Positions 42,359-51,900 of a stretch of 64,000 nucleotides of DNA are shown piece after piece. Source of the DNA: Pelosinus sp. UFO1 (lineage in GTDB: Bacteria > Bacillota > Negativicutes > DSM-13327); contig NZ_CP008852.1 in assembly GCF_000725345.1 (NCBI RefSeq), positions 434,001-498,000 of the forward strand, in the 5' to 3' direction. Each line of letters starts with the position of its first letter. Positions within the stretch are counted from its first letter, which is position 1. Position numbers and translations under genes: made by a program. Below the pieces are notes generated by a model that was not told the DNA's origin, did not search any database, and worked only from the letters and a program-made list of their open reading frames with translations.

Positions 42359-43045
42359 ATGCAAGAAAAGGACTTTCGTGAGGGTGTGAGCGACACATTG
42401 CCTCTGTTGTTGGGGATGATTCCTTTTGGTTTGGCATACGGTATTTTGGGTAAGTCCATTGGTCTTAGCTCAGGTGAGACGGTTGCAATGTCTATCATGG
42501 TTTTTGCAGGAGCTGCTCAATTTATATGCTTGCCCATGTTTGCCGAAGGGGCTAGTTTGCTGATGATTGCTTTTACGACTTTGTTAATTAACCTTCGTCA
42601 TCTTTTGATGGGAGCGTCCCTTGCTACTTATATGAGTGGATTATCAATGCCCTTTAAAGCATTTCTTGCATTTGGGATGACGGATGAAACGTATGCTGTG
42701 ACAATTAGTCGGGCTCAAAAAGGCGGTTATAGTGGAGCCTATCAATTGGGAAGCAATGCAACATGCTATCTACTATGGGTGATATCCACAGTAGGCGGTG
42801 TTATTTTGGGAAGCCATATCAGTGATCCACTATCCTGGGGATTGGATTTTGCTATGCCAGCTACTTTCTTAGCATTATTAATTCCACGGCTGCGTGACAA
42901 AGTAAGTATTGTTGTTTGTCTTGTTGCGACTTTAGTCAGCGTGGGATCTGTTATTTTAATTCCTGGCAAATGGTATATCATTATTGCTTGTTTAGCTGCG
43001 GTTACAGCAGGTGGGCTTATGGAAGGAGAACAGAATGCGGATTGA
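42359..43045 (+). CDS. azlC: Branched-chain amino acid exporter large subunit AzlC
   Basis: This 228-residue AzlC-family membrane protein has about six helices, starting with FREGVSDTLPLLLGMIPFGLAYGIL and the conserved MVFAGAAQFICLPMFAEGAS and LINLRHLLMGASLATY segments. With AzlD it forms a branched-chain (or related) amino acid exporter. It is first in the operon facing a MocR regulator. Its end overlaps the start of azlD by 11 bases. Confidence 0.92.
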   Translation: MQEKDFREGVSDTLPLLLGMIPFGLAYGILGKSIGLSSGETVAMSIMVFAGAAQFICLPMFAEGASLLMIAFTTLLINLRHLLMGASLATYMSGLSMPFKAFLAFGMTDETYAVTISRAQKGGYSGAYQLGSNATCYLLWVISTVGGVILGSHISDPLSWGLDFAMPATFLALLIPRLRDKVSIVVCLVATLVSVGSVILIPGKWYIIIACLAAVTAGGLMEGEQNAD

Positions 43046-43352
43046 ATTTTTTATGAATATACTTGCGATGGCGATAGCTACTTTTGCAACTCGTTTTGTT
43101 AGTATCGGACTTTTGGGAAGTTCCGGTGTACCTGCTTGGTTTGGACGCTTCTTGAAGCACGTACCGACAGCCATGCTGACAGCTTTAATTGCTCCAGCAA
43201 TTTTTGCGCCACGAGGTTACATAGAGCTGACCTTTGCAAATCACTATCTGATGGCAGGGGCGGTAGCGATTTTTGTAGCTTATAAACGTCAGCCTCCTAT
43301 TGCTACCATGGGAGCGGGGATAGCTGTGATGTTGGCTTTGCGCATTATGTAG
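43035..43352 (+). CDS. azlD: Branched-chain amino acid exporter small subunit AzlD
   Basis: This 105-residue partner of AzlC has three to four helices with the family segments ATFATRFVSI and FLKHVPTAMLTALIAPAIF. ATG 43035 is preceded by AAGGAG inside the end of azlC, so translation is coupled. The open frame further upstream overlaps azlC and is not needed. Confidence 0.9.
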   Translation: MRIEFFMNILAMAIATFATRFVSIGLLGSSGVPAWFGRFLKHVPTAMLTALIAPAIFAPRGYIELTFANHYLMAGAVAIFVAYKRQPPIATMGAGIAVMLALRIM

Positions 43353-43439
43353 ATTTACTATTTATTCAGATGAATATAACTTCAATAAATTTTTTAGTTT
43401 ATAGTAAAATTAGATAATCAAAGTAGGAGGAGTTTTATT

Positions 43440-44627
43440 ATGGCCATTTCTTTTGCGAAACGTATAGGGGCTTTGCAAGCCTCTGAAATACGCGAAATAT
43501 TAAAGCTGACACAAAGGGAAGAAATGATATCCTTTGCAGGCGGATTGCCAGCCCCAGAATTGTTTCCTATAGAAGAAATGAAAGAGATAGCTAGAATGGT
43601 ATTAGAGGAAATGGGGAGAGAAGCCCTCCAGTATTCCATAACAGAGGGATATCAACCATTGAGAGATAAAATATCCCAGAGAATGAATCGAAAATTTCAA
43701 ACCAGTGTAAATGCAAAGCAGATTTTAATTACCTGCGGTTCACAACAGGCGCTTGATTTTTCGGGAAAGCTTTTCTTGGATAAAGACGATATTGTCTTAT
43801 GCGAAAGTCCCACTTATCTAGCTGCTATTAGTGCTTTTAATGCCTATGAACCTCAGTTTGTTGAAGTACCTACCGACGAGCATGGAATGGTCATCGAAGA
43901 GCTTGAACACATTTTGAAAACAAGGAAACGGATAAAATTAATATATGTCATCCCAGATTTCCAAAACCCTACGGGAAAGACTTGGTCGCTGGAACGCAGG
44001 TTTGATTTTATGGAAATGGTGACAAAGTATGAAATTCCAGTTATTGAAGATAATCCCTATGGAGAATTGCGTTTTGAGGATCAGATTCTTCCTTCATTAA
44101 AATCAATGGATACGAAAGGGCTTGTAATCTTTACTAGTACTTTCTCGAAAACCTTCTGTCCTGGTTTGCGTATTGGGTGGATTGCTGCTGACAATAAATT
44201 TATCGAAAAATATGTATTAATCAAGCAGGGAGCTGATTTGTGTACATCGATGAGAAGCCAGATGGAAATAGCAAAATATATCGAAGTGTATGATTTTGAA
44301 GCTCACATACAGAAGTTAATTACTTTATATCGAAAACGTAGGGATCTAATGGTAGAAGCTTTGGATAAGAATCTACCGCATGGAGTAAAATTTACGCGTC
44401 CACAGGGAGGATTATTTCTTTGGGTTGAGCTTCCGCCCAATATAAAGGCTATGGATTTATTAACAGAATGTCTAAAAAATAATGTTGCCTTTGTACCTGG
44501 TGATTCCTTTTTCCCTAATGGTGGTATTGAAAATACGCTACGGTTAAATTATTCAAATATGTCAGAAGAAAAAATAATAGAGGGAATACAGAGGTTGTCA
44601 CAAGCAATTCATAAGTGTTTACATTGA
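43440..44627 (+). CDS. PLP-dependent aminotransferase (2-aminoadipate/aromatic type)
   Basis: This 395-residue class I/II aminotransferase has cofactor contacts ISFAGGLPAPELFP, ITCGSQQALDFSGKLF, VIPDFQNPTGKTWS and EDNPYGELRF, and the PLP lysine in FTSTFSKTFCPGLRIGW. The pattern matches LysN/AruH-type broad transaminases for 2-aminoadipate or branched and aromatic amino acids. It follows azlCD by 87 bp, with AGGAGG upstream. Together with the exporter and the MocR regulator it forms an amino acid overflow or catabolism module. Confidence 0.87.
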   Translation: MAISFAKRIGALQASEIREILKLTQREEMISFAGGLPAPELFPIEEMKEIARMVLEEMGREALQYSITEGYQPLRDKISQRMNRKFQTSVNAKQILITCGSQQALDFSGKLFLDKDDIVLCESPTYLAAISAFNAYEPQFVEVPTDEHGMVIEELEHILKTRKRIKLIYVIPDFQNPTGKTWSLERRFDFMEMVTKYEIPVIEDNPYGELRFEDQILPSLKSMDTKGLVIFTSTFSKTFCPGLRIGWIAADNKFIEKYVLIKQGADLCTSMRSQMEIAKYIEVYDFEAHIQKLITLYRKRRDLMVEALDKNLPHGVKFTRPQGGLFLWVELPPNIKAMDLLTECLKNNVAFVPGDSFFPNGGIENTLRLNYSNMSEEKIIEGIQRLSQAIHKCLH

Positions 44628-44726
44628 AACCTTTTCGGAAAGTGATTATGAAGAGTAGTTAAGGCACTACTGTTAAAATATTTTTTGGAGAGAGTTTTTT
44701 TATTATAAATAAGACGGAGCATTGTA

Positions 44727-44773
44727 AATAAGAGCAGGGATTACTGTAGAGGGGTATTCCTGCTCTTATTTTT
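44727..44773 (+). terminator. Rho-independent terminator
   Basis: Stem AATAAGAGCAGGGA / TTCCTGCTCTTATT with a loop of about 14 bases and TTTTTG, after the aminotransferase gene. Confidence 0.8.
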
Positions 44774-45103
44774 GTGCTTCAAATGTTCAGTTCATACTTT
44801 GGCATTCTTTTATATGCCTATAACATGTATTGAGTTTAGTTGGAGTGGTGGATTTCTATTATCTTATTTATGGTCATTTAAATAACTAAATAATAACCCA
44901 AATATAATTGTTTATTAAATAGTTATTTGTTACGATATATTACATGACTTGGTAAATCAGGTTGAGAGTACCAAGAATAATTTGATTTTGATTATAACCT
45001 AGAAAAACATAAAGAAGGTGTTTGAGTAGGGAGTCATCTGATACATTCTTTGTTATTAAAAGCAGGAGGTTAGTTGCGAAAAAATACTAAGGGGGACATA
45101 AAA
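44774..45103 (+). other. AT-rich intergenic region ahead of the chemoreceptor
   Basis: It contains an inverted repeat AAATAACTA (44878-44886) / TAGTTATTT (about 44921-44929) and no ORF. An AGGAGG at 45063-45068 and an AGGGGG at 45088-45093 offer two alternative starts for the downstream receptor. Confidence 0.45.
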
Positions 45104-47137
45104 ATGCACTTTAGAATTGCCAGTATGCGTACTAGATTATTGTTAATGATACTACCTTTAATGATAGTCTCATTGGGAACGGTGGCTGGGTTAAGCTATT
45201 ATTTTGCTAATCAAATTTTATCAAGAAGTATTGATGAGACGGTGGTATCTATTGGTACTGATTATTCCAACCAAATTCAAGGAAACATTAGTGAACGGGT
45301 CATTGAGCTAGAGGGTTTGGCTAGTAATCAAGCAATGAAAGGTAATGATACCACACAAATTGTTAAGGCTTTAAATGATACTTATAAACGAACGGGTAAT
45401 TTTGACAATATTAATGCACTCTTGCCGGATGGTTCTGGGGTAAGGTTTAATGGAACGACAACGAATGTAAGTGACCGGGATTATTTTAAGGCGGTAGTGA
45501 ATACCAAGCAAGTTTACATATCAGATCCTTTACTTGCGAAAGTTAATGGAAAATTAAGCATGATTATTGCCGTTCCAGTGTTAGAAAATAATAGGCTTGT
45601 TAAAATTATAACCGGAAATGTGTCCCTACAACGAGCAAATGACCTGATTAAAGAGGTGAAATTTAAAGAAAATGGGTTTGCTGCGCTGATTGATGATTCA
45701 GGAATGATAATTGCTCATGGAAAAAGACCAGAATTAAATGGTAAGTTAAATATCTCTACAAAAAAATTGGATCCGGAGCTTCAAGTGCAGAATACGGAGG
45801 TCGATGATCAATACAAGAAACTTTTCGAAGAAGCTAAAACTGGGAAGAAAACTTCTGGGCGTTATATAGATTTAGATGGTGTTAAGAACATCGGAGTTTT
45901 TACACCAATAAAACTCCAGGGTGGACAACTATGGGTAATGGTAGTTTCTGCGCCAGAGGTGGAGGTTACACAAGAAGTATCTGTTTTAGCTAAAATTATG
46001 TTTTGGGTTGTTTTATTCTGTATACTATTGACGGCTCTCTTGATTACATATATCAGTAAAAAATTTGTTAGACCCATTATTCTCATGCGGGATGAAGCCT
46101 TGCTATTGGCAGATGGTGATCTTGAGCAGAGACAACTTGTCATTCATTCCAATGATGAAATTGGGCAACTTGCCCGAGCCTTTATAGAAATGTCGGAAAA
46201 ATTACGATATCTGATTGTCGAAGTGCAAATACAAGCAAACACGATTGCTTCATCTAGCGAAGAGTTAACAGCAAGTGCACAGCAAGCTGCACAAGCGGGG
46301 AATCAAGTAGCCCTTTCTATTACTCAAATTGCCCAAGGGACAGAACGACAAGCTGCATCGGTAACGAGTATGTCGGCTGTAGCTGAGAGGATATCGGCAA
46401 GTATCGGGGAAATTGCAAATACAGGTAAAATGATTTCGGAAACTGCTAGCGGATCTACAAAGAATACAGAGCGGGGGCAGGAAGCCATCGAGCAGGCGAT
46501 GGCGCAGATGAAACAAATTAATCAAGGATCAGAGTCTGTTCAAAGAGTCATTGGTGAACTTGCGAAAGGTTCACAAGAAATTAGTGAAATTGTAAGTCTA
46601 ATTGCTTCTATTGCAGGGCAAACCAATCTTCTTGCACTGAATGCAGCGATTGAAGCTGCAAGAGCTGGTGAACAGGGAAGAGGTTTTGCTGTGGTTGCAG
46701 AAGAAGTGCGAAAGTTAGCAGAACAATCGAATCAAGCAGCGGAAAAAATTGCCGATTTAATTAAAAAAAATGAAACTGATATGGATGAAGCGATTGCTGC
46801 TACTCACAATAATAGTGACGCAGTAGATACGGGTATGCATGTAGTTGAGATAGCGGGAACTATTTTCAAGGAGATTGCCGGTTCAGTTACCCAGTTGTCG
46901 GATCAAATTTCTGGGATATCTGACTCTATTAATCAAATTGCAGTAGGAAGTCAAGATTTAGTTGAGTCGGTACAAGTCATTGATTCTGAAAGTCAGGCGA
47001 ATGCTGGCGAGACGCTCAATGTTTCAGCTGTGAGTGAAGAACAATTGGCTTCTATGGAGGAGATTGCTTCCGCTAGCCAGGTATTAGCGACTATAGCTGG
47101 TGAATTGCAAGAAATTGTCGTTAAATTTAAAGTATAA
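45104..47137 (+). CDS. Transmembrane methyl-accepting chemotaxis protein (Cache-HAMP-MCP)
   Basis: This 677-residue receptor has an N-terminal helix (about 10-32), a periplasmic dCache_1 domain (about 35-285) with [30 protein letters not shown], and a second helix (about 290-310). A HAMP domain (about 312-365) and a long MCP signalling region follow, with the tip [38 protein letters not shown] intact. The Cache motif [16 protein letters not shown] suggests an amino acid or similar small ligand. ATG 45104 has AGGGGG at a 10-base spacing; TTG 45074 with AGGAGG would add ten residues. No neighbour explains the ligand. Confidence 0.92.
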   Translation: MHFRIASMRTRLLLMILPLMIVSLGTVAGLSYYFANQILSRSIDETVVSIGTDYSNQIQGNISERVIELEGLASNQAMKGNDTTQIVKALNDTYKRTGNFDNINALLPDGSGVRFNGTTTNVSDRDYFKAVVNTKQVYISDPLLAKVNGKLSMIIAVPVLENNRLVKIITGNVSLQRANDLIKEVKFKENGFAALIDDSGMIIAHGKRPELNGKLNISTKKLDPELQVQNTEVDDQYKKLFEEAKTGKKTSGRYIDLDGVKNIGVFTPIKLQGGQLWVMVVSAPEVEVTQEVSVLAKIMFWVVLFCILLTALLITYISKKFVRPIILMRDEALLLADGDLEQRQLVIHSNDEIGQLARAFIEMSEKLRYLIVEVQIQANTIASSSEELTASAQQAAQAGNQVALSITQIAQGTERQAASVTSMSAVAERISASIGEIANTGKMISETASGSTKNTERGQEAIEQAMAQMKQINQGSESVQRVIGELAKGSQEISEIVSLIASIAGQTNLLALNAAIEAARAGEQGRGFAVVAEEVRKLAEQSNQAAEKIADLIKKNETDMDEAIAATHNNSDAVDTGMHVVEIAGTIFKEIAGSVTQLSDQISGISDSINQIAVGSQDLVESVQVIDSESQANAGETLNVSAVSEEQLASMEEIASASQVLATIAGELQEIVVKFKV

Positions 47138-47177
47138 TGATAAGACAAAATAGTACATGTGTATAATAGCATAATAG

Positions 47178-47223
47178 GAAAAGAGCCATAATTGCCCCTG
47201 TGGGGGTATTTATGGCTCTTTCC
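47178..47223. terminator. Terminator between convergent chemoreceptor and phosphodiesterase genes
   Basis: Stem AAAGAGCCATAA..CCCC / GGGG..TTATGGCTCTTT followed by CCTT; A-rich on the opposite side. Confidence 0.8.
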
Positions 47224-47261
47224 TTAGTGTACGATATGTAGAATGTAATTTTTACATGTTA

Positions 47262-48416
47262 TTACTCTGCAGAATCTCCACCTTTAGATAATTTTTTGGT
47301 TTCTACATCGATAATGTTAGTGCCGATATGGTAAGGGCTATTGCTATTAATAGTAGGTTCAGCCACAGAGATATCTCTTTTGATGAGTAGATCACGGAGA
47401 ATCCAAGGCTTATCGGAAATAATACCATCTACGCCCATATCAATTAACATATTCATAGATTTAGGACTATTTACAGTCCAGGGAACAACCTTCATACCTA
47501 ATTCGTGAGCTTCACTAACTAACTGTGGGGAGAGCTCTTCCCAGTAGGGAGATACGACATCAGCACCAATTGCTTTTGCTGCTTTTACATAGTCGCCATG
47601 GTAATCATTAATATTTAGACCTGCCAACCAGGGAGAAGCATTTTTGTCACCAATTTTAAGATAGCATCCATCTACGTAGCCCCAAGAGGGTTGTTCTGAG
47701 CTTAATGCTACCAGTGTAATCGTAGGATCAATGTTATGCATAATTTTTAATGTTCGCCAATCAAACGATTGTAAGAATACCCGATCTTCCATATGATATT
47801 TTTTTACGATTTCATAAAATTTCTTTACAAATTTTTCTGGATCAGCATTGTTTGCATGATTTGGATCAGCAGGATCTGCATAAGATTTTGTTTCTAAATT
47901 AAAATAGATTTTATCGTTGCCATAAGAATTGGCTAATTCAAAAACTTCTTCCAAGGTGGGGATTTTTGTTCCAGGTACAGATAATTGGGTTTTGCCATGG
48001 CTTTCATAATAATCACCAGCGTTAGGATTCATCGTACCAACATCAAATTGTTTTATTTCTTTTAGCGTCATTTTGCGAATATCATACTGACCTGCTTTTA
48101 CATAATTGCCATCTGGACCTTTCGTCAAATTTGCATTCATAATAGGATTATGACTGATTACGATTTGATCATCTTTAGTTAGTTGCATATCCATTTCTAG
48201 GGTTGTTACACCGAGTTCTAAGGCATAAGCGAAAGAAACAAGGGTGTTTTCTGGGCGAGCGTCACGTCCACCGCGATGTGCCTCTAAATCAAATATCTGA
48301 GGATTGGCTTTAGCCTCTACTTGTGGGATGTCAATTAGATTGATAGCAAATGTTAGTACTGCAAGGGTCGCGCCTGCTGCAAGAAAATGTGTCCAAGAAA
48401 TGTTTGTGAAGTTCAT
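47262..48416 (-). CDS. glpQ: Secreted glycerophosphodiester phosphodiesterase (GlpQ-like)
   Basis: This 384-residue protein has an N-terminal signal segment (about residues 9-30, then VEAKANP). The catalytic GDPD region starts at IFDLEAHRGGRDARPENTLVSF (His and Arg-Glu-Asn), followed by LEMDMQLTKDDQIVISHNP, which contains the metal Glu/Asp and second His. It ends with the DMGVDGIISDKPWILRDLL barrel segment. It should release glycerol 3-phosphate from deacylated phospholipids outside the cytoplasmic membrane. It has its own promoter region and no partner genes. Confidence 0.9.
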   Translation of the reverse strand: MNFTNISWTHFLAAGATLAVLTFAINLIDIPQVEAKANPQIFDLEAHRGGRDARPENTLVSFAYALELGVTTLEMDMQLTKDDQIVISHNPIMNANLTKGPDGNYVKAGQYDIRKMTLKEIKQFDVGTMNPNAGDYYESHGKTQLSVPGTKIPTLEEVFELANSYGNDKIYFNLETKSYADPADPNHANNADPEKFVKKFYEIVKKYHMEDRVFLQSFDWRTLKIMHNIDPTITLVALSSEQPSWGYVDGCYLKIGDKNASPWLAGLNINDYHGDYVKAAKAIGADVVSPYWEELSPQLVSEAHELGMKVVPWTVNSPKSMNMLIDMGVDGIISDKPWILRDLLIKRDISVAEPTINSNSPYHIGTNIIDVETKKLSKGGDSAE

Positions 48417-48675
48417 TAAAACACTCTCCTGAATTTTATTTATCCTAAAATGGAATATAATGGTTTAAGTATAAACGAAAGAATCGTATGGATTGTTATT
48501 AACATGTTTTGTTTTTGTAAATTTTTCATATAATTTTAAATTAAGTAATAGTACTTAAGAGAATGACTTTTACATCATTAATTGGTTAATTAAATAGGGA
48601 AATTTTGACGGACTCCATTTAATGTGTTAAATTGTATCTTAAGAAAAAACAATTTAAGTAAAGAGGGTATTGTTA

Positions 48676-49620
48676 ATGAGTGTTCTTAAATCAAATTTGT
48701 TACTTTTGTTAGCTGCAGCGATATGGGGCTTTGCTTTTGTAGCCCAGAGAGTAGGAATGGAATATGTAGGTCCTTTTACTTTTAATGGTGTTAGATTTGC
48801 ATTAGGAAGTCTTTCCCTAGTGCCGCTTATGTTTTTTTTCAATAAAAATCCTCAGGATAAAGGCAATAAAGAGCAAAGTTTAAAACATGTGATGGGAGCT
48901 GGTCTTCTTGCTGGTGCAGTCCTTTTTATGGGCGCGTCTTTGCAACAAATTGGCTTGGTATATACTACAGCAGGAAAAGCAGCCTTTATTACTTGTCTAT
49001 ATATTGTGCTTGTGCCTTTGGTAGGGATATTTTTAAAACAATATGTTAGCATGAGTACTTGGCTTGGTTCAGTTATTGCTGTTGCTGGGTTATATCTGCT
49101 CTGTGTTAAAGATAGTTTCTCTATTTCTTATGGAGAATTTCTTGAACTTGTAGGGGCTTTATTCTGGGCTGTTCATATTTTAGTAATTGATCACTTTTCG
49201 CGAAAAGTGGATGTATTAAAATTATCCTTTTTTCAATTTGTTACCTGTTCCGTGATGAGTTTAATAACTGCTTTCTTCATAGAAACTATCAGCATCAATA
49301 CTCTCAGTCAAGCACTAATGCCAATACTTTATGGTGGTATTTGTTCTGTTGGTATTGCTTATACCTTGCAAGTAGTTGGTCAAAAAAATGCACAACCATC
49401 CCATGCAGCAATTATCCTCAGCATGGAAACTGTGTTTGCAACCATTGGTGGGTGGATGATTTTAAATGAAACGCTAGGAAGGCGAGAACTGCTGGGATGT
49501 ATTATTATGCTAGTGGGTATGCTCCTATCGCAACTTCAAAATATTAGACAATCAAAAGAAAAGCAAAATGAACTCGACCTTGCATACTCTTGCCAAAAAA
49601 GCCAACAGGAGCTACAATAA
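48676..49620 (+). CDS. EamA/DMT-family permease
   Basis: This 314-residue transporter has ten predicted helices in two EamA repeats (AAAIWGFAFVAQRVGMEYVGPFTFNGVRF; and EFLELVGALFWAVHILVIDHFSRKVD for the second). ATG 48676 is preceded by GAGGG, nine bases away. The repeat end IILSMETVFATIGGWMILNETLGRRELLG is typical of the family. The C-terminus is a charged tail. The substrate is unknown. Confidence 0.88.
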   Translation: MSVLKSNLLLLLAAAIWGFAFVAQRVGMEYVGPFTFNGVRFALGSLSLVPLMFFFNKNPQDKGNKEQSLKHVMGAGLLAGAVLFMGASLQQIGLVYTTAGKAAFITCLYIVLVPLVGIFLKQYVSMSTWLGSVIAVAGLYLLCVKDSFSISYGEFLELVGALFWAVHILVIDHFSRKVDVLKLSFFQFVTCSVMSLITAFFIETISINTLSQALMPILYGGICSVGIAYTLQVVGQKNAQPSHAAIILSMETVFATIGGWMILNETLGRRELLGCIIMLVGMLLSQLQNIRQSKEKQNELDLAYSCQKSQQELQ

Positions 49621-49689
49621 CTTTTTTCAAAATGAAGGTATGCACATTGTTATCTCTAAAATCTAATAGGGTTGGTTTTAACAGTAAAG

Positions 49690-49721
49690 AATGCTTGCTA
49701 ATTTACAGCAAGCATTTTTTT
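49690..49721 (+). terminator. Rho-independent terminator
   Basis: Stem AATGCTTGCT / AGCAAGCATT with TTTTTTA after the EamA permease gene. Confidence 0.9.
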
Positions 49722-49878
49722 ATCGCTGATTGGAGATTGAGTGCATATTATATAGATAAATAGATAAATATAGACATATAGGGAGCTTGACGGGGATAAT
49801 TGCATTTGTTGAACATCTACTAGTTATAGAATCATATTAATAGCCGATTTAAAGATTTGACGAAAAGTCAAATAGGTA

Positions 49879-49907
49879 TTGACACATTTCTATAAAGGTA
49901 GTAATCT
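49879..49907 (+). promoter_or_regulatory. Sigma-A promoter of the M-box leader
   Basis: TTGACA (49879-49884), 17 bases, TAATCT (49902-49907). A TATAAT at 49914-49919 lies closer to the riboswitch but has no matching -35. Confidence 0.5.
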
Positions 49908-49925
49908 CATAGTATAATAATAATT

Positions 49926-50092
49926 CTTCGTTAGGTGAGGCTCCTGCATAAACATAGGCCACTGCCCGGAAATGTCGAGAGACGCCAATGGGTAGAACAG
50001 GTACTACCGGATTAAGGTTTTACTTAAGGTGGCTGAGTGATTTGGGTTTGTACTCTACGTTATGCAGTGCCAAAACTCGTACGAGTGAGGAA
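49926..50092 (+). promoter_or_regulatory. M-box (ykoK) Mg2+ riboswitch, copy 1
   Basis: The sequence shows the M-box hallmarks in order: CTTCGTTAGGTGAGGCTCCT, ACATAGGCCACTGCCCGGAA, TGTCGAGAGACGCCAATGGG, and near the 3' end TCTACGTTATGCAGTGCCAAA. M-boxes fold when Mg2+ is high and then let the downstream terminator form. A stem at 50120-50143 (AAGCC..GGCTT) with a T-rich tract is its likely terminator. A second, nearly identical aptamer follows. Confidence 0.93.
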
Positions 50093-50119
50093 GGTGTGAA
50101 TGTATTTAGTTCGCTTATT

Positions 50120-50157
50120 AAGCCTTCCGGCAAGGGGGGCTTTATCTATTTTTTTAT
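50120..50157 (+). terminator. Expression-platform terminator of M-box copy 1
   Basis: Stem AAGCCTTCC / GGGGGGCTT with TATCTATTTTTTTATTT downstream. Confidence 0.78.
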
Positions 50158-50233
50158 TTAGTAAAGAATACGACCGTGGTACTGCATAGAATAATAGGGC
50201 AACAGGTACTTAGAATTATATAATATGGAACTT

Positions 50234-50396
50234 CTTCGTTAGGTGAGGCTCCTGTATGAACATAGGCCATTGCCCGGAAACGTCGAAAGACGCCAATGGG
50301 TAGAACAGGTATTACCGAATTAAGGTTTTACTTAAGATGGCTGAGGTTGTTTTGACCTCTACGTTATGCAGTGCCAAAGCTCAACGATTGGGGAAG
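50234..50396 (+). promoter_or_regulatory. M-box (ykoK) Mg2+ riboswitch, copy 2
   Basis: It shares nearly all positions with copy 1 (CTTCGTTAGGTGAGGCTCCT, GCCATTGCCCGGAAACGTCG, ACGCCAATGGGTAGAACAGG, CTCTACGTTATGCAGTGCCA). A terminator follows at 50425-50458. The GAAGGTC at about 50393-50399 can pair with GACCTTC of the terminator arm, giving an antiterminator. It directly controls the Mg2+ transport genes. Confidence 0.93.
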
Positions 50397-50424
50397 GTCG
50401 TAGTAATAGCATCATGGTGACATG

Positions 50425-50458
50425 AAAGACCTTCTTATAGACGATAAGAGGTCTTTTT
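50425..50458 (+). terminator. Expression-platform terminator of M-box copy 2
   Basis: Stem AAAGACCTTCTTAT / ATAAGAGGTCTTT followed by TTAT. Confidence 0.82.
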
Positions 50459-50500
50459 ATATTCCTGTTTGCTTATTGAAATAATAATGGAGGTGGTTTT

Positions 50501-50605
50501 ATGGATTCCGGTCCCAGTGGCAGCATAAAAATCCAAAGTGCATATAAGAATTGTCTGTCCATCTTATGTAAAGCGGACGGACTCCGACAAAAGAAGGAGG
50601 AATAG
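50501..50605 (+). CDS. 34-aa ORF between M-box and the CBS-protein gene
   Basis: ATG 50501 has an excellent GGAGGTGG site 6 bases upstream, and the frame runs 34 codons to TAG at 50603-50605, three bases before the next start. The peptide begins MDSGPSGSIKIQSAYKN and ends in charged residues. The next gene's RBS (AAGGAGG) lies inside this ORF, so translation of the small ORF could unmask or block the downstream start. I recognise no family. It could be a leader peptide or a small subunit. Confidence 0.55.
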   Translation: MDSGPSGSIKIQSAYKNCLSILCKADGLRQKKEE

Positions 50606-50608
50606 AAT

Positions 50609-51898
50609 ATGAATGAAGTGAAAATGTTAGGCGAATTTTATTTCAGCCAACTAATCGGTCAGCCGATTGATGATGTAACGGGCAATAATATTGGCCGGAT
50701 TAAAGATATAGCAGTACGTTGGGATGGGGTTTATCCACGGGTAATTGGTATTAAATATGCAAAAAAAATACACAATCTAATCCCCATTGATCTCGTTGAA
50801 CTTTACGAAGGGCATAGGGTAAAGCTTGTGGGGACGTTTTCGCCAGAACAAACAATTCCTTTACATGATAATGATATTTATGCCAGTAAATGGTTATTGG
50901 ATAAACAGATTATTGATCTAAAGGGCTCAAAAATGGTAAGGGTAAATGACATTATTTTATCATGGGTGGTACAAGAAGAACGGCAACTCATGGTATTACT
51001 AGCGGTCGATATTGGAGTGCGTGGCTTATTTAGGCGTTTAGGGTTGGAATTTTTATTCAAGAAGTTTAAACAAAATTGGTTAGTTTTAGAATATATCAAA
51101 CCCTTGGAAAGTTGGAATTCCAATCTGCAGTTAAATCGTGTAAAACAGCAATTGACAGAATTGCACCCTGCTGATATTGCTGATTTAATCGAAGAGATGG
51201 ATTATAAACGCCGGGCAAACTTCATGGATAGTTTAGATGTACAGCAGACCATTGATACGTTAGCAGAAATGAACCTGGATACACAGGTGGAAATTATTGA
51301 ACAAATGGATGCCCAACGAGCTTCTGATATTTTAGAAGAGATGCCACCAGATGAAGCAGCTGATATTCTAGCAGAGTTGCCTACGGAGAAATCTGAAGGA
51401 TTACTTAGCTTAATGGAAACTGATGATGCTGAGGATGTAAGGGAACTCATGCAATATGAGCAAGGTACTGCTGGGGCCTTGATGACGAATGAATTTATCT
51501 CTTTTTCGTCACAAATTACAGCAGAAGAAGCAATCAATCAATTACGAGAATTGTCGCCAACGGCAGAAACGATTTATTATCTATATGTTATGAACGATGA
51601 TGAACATCTTCAGGGGGTTCTTTCCTTGCGGGAGCTAATTGTAGCTGCACCTCATACTACATTAGAAGCTTTAATGCACACGAAAGTTGCTGTAGTAAAA
51701 GATGAAGATAATTACCAACGTGTGGCAGAGGTAATAAACAAATATAGTTTACTTGCAGTACCCGTTGTGAATGAAAATGATGTTATGCTAGGAATTGTAA
51801 CGGTAGATGATATTCTTGATATTCTAATGCCAGAGCGTGGCAAACTGGACACATACTCCTGGTTTGCATTGAGTAAGATGGCAGGACGGGGGCGATAA
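50609..51898 (+). CDS. Soluble PRC-barrel / MgtE_N / CBS protein, Mg2+ sensor-like
   Basis: This 429-residue protein has a PRC-barrel-like N-terminus (about residues 8-170, GQPIDDVTGNNIGRIKDIAV), an MgtE_N superhelix (about 175-290, repeats of ELHPADIADLIEEM and LEEMPPDEAADILAELP) and a CBS pair (about 295-420). The five-helix MgtE channel is missing, so it is cytosolic. The MgtE_N-CBS module of MgtE senses Mg2+ and gates the pore. Here it is two bases ahead of an NRAMP-like transporter gene, so it probably gates or regulates that protein. The operon lies behind two M-box riboswitches. Confidence 0.9.
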   Translation: MNEVKMLGEFYFSQLIGQPIDDVTGNNIGRIKDIAVRWDGVYPRVIGIKYAKKIHNLIPIDLVELYEGHRVKLVGTFSPEQTIPLHDNDIYASKWLLDKQIIDLKGSKMVRVNDIILSWVVQEERQLMVLLAVDIGVRGLFRRLGLEFLFKKFKQNWLVLEYIKPLESWNSNLQLNRVKQQLTELHPADIADLIEEMDYKRRANFMDSLDVQQTIDTLAEMNLDTQVEIIEQMDAQRASDILEEMPPDEAADILAELPTEKSEGLLSLMETDDAEDVRELMQYEQGTAGALMTNEFISFSSQITAEEAINQLRELSPTAETIYYLYVMNDDEHLQGVLSLRELIVAAPHTTLEALMHTKVAVVKDEDNYQRVAEVINKYSLLAVPVVNENDVMLGIVTVDDILDILMPERGKLDTYSWFALSKMAGRGR

Positions 51899-51900
51899 AA

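Noticed and set aside
50501-50605. Proline-rich mgtL-type leader peptide
   Set aside because: The short ORF has only one proline, so the known MgtL mechanism does not apply.
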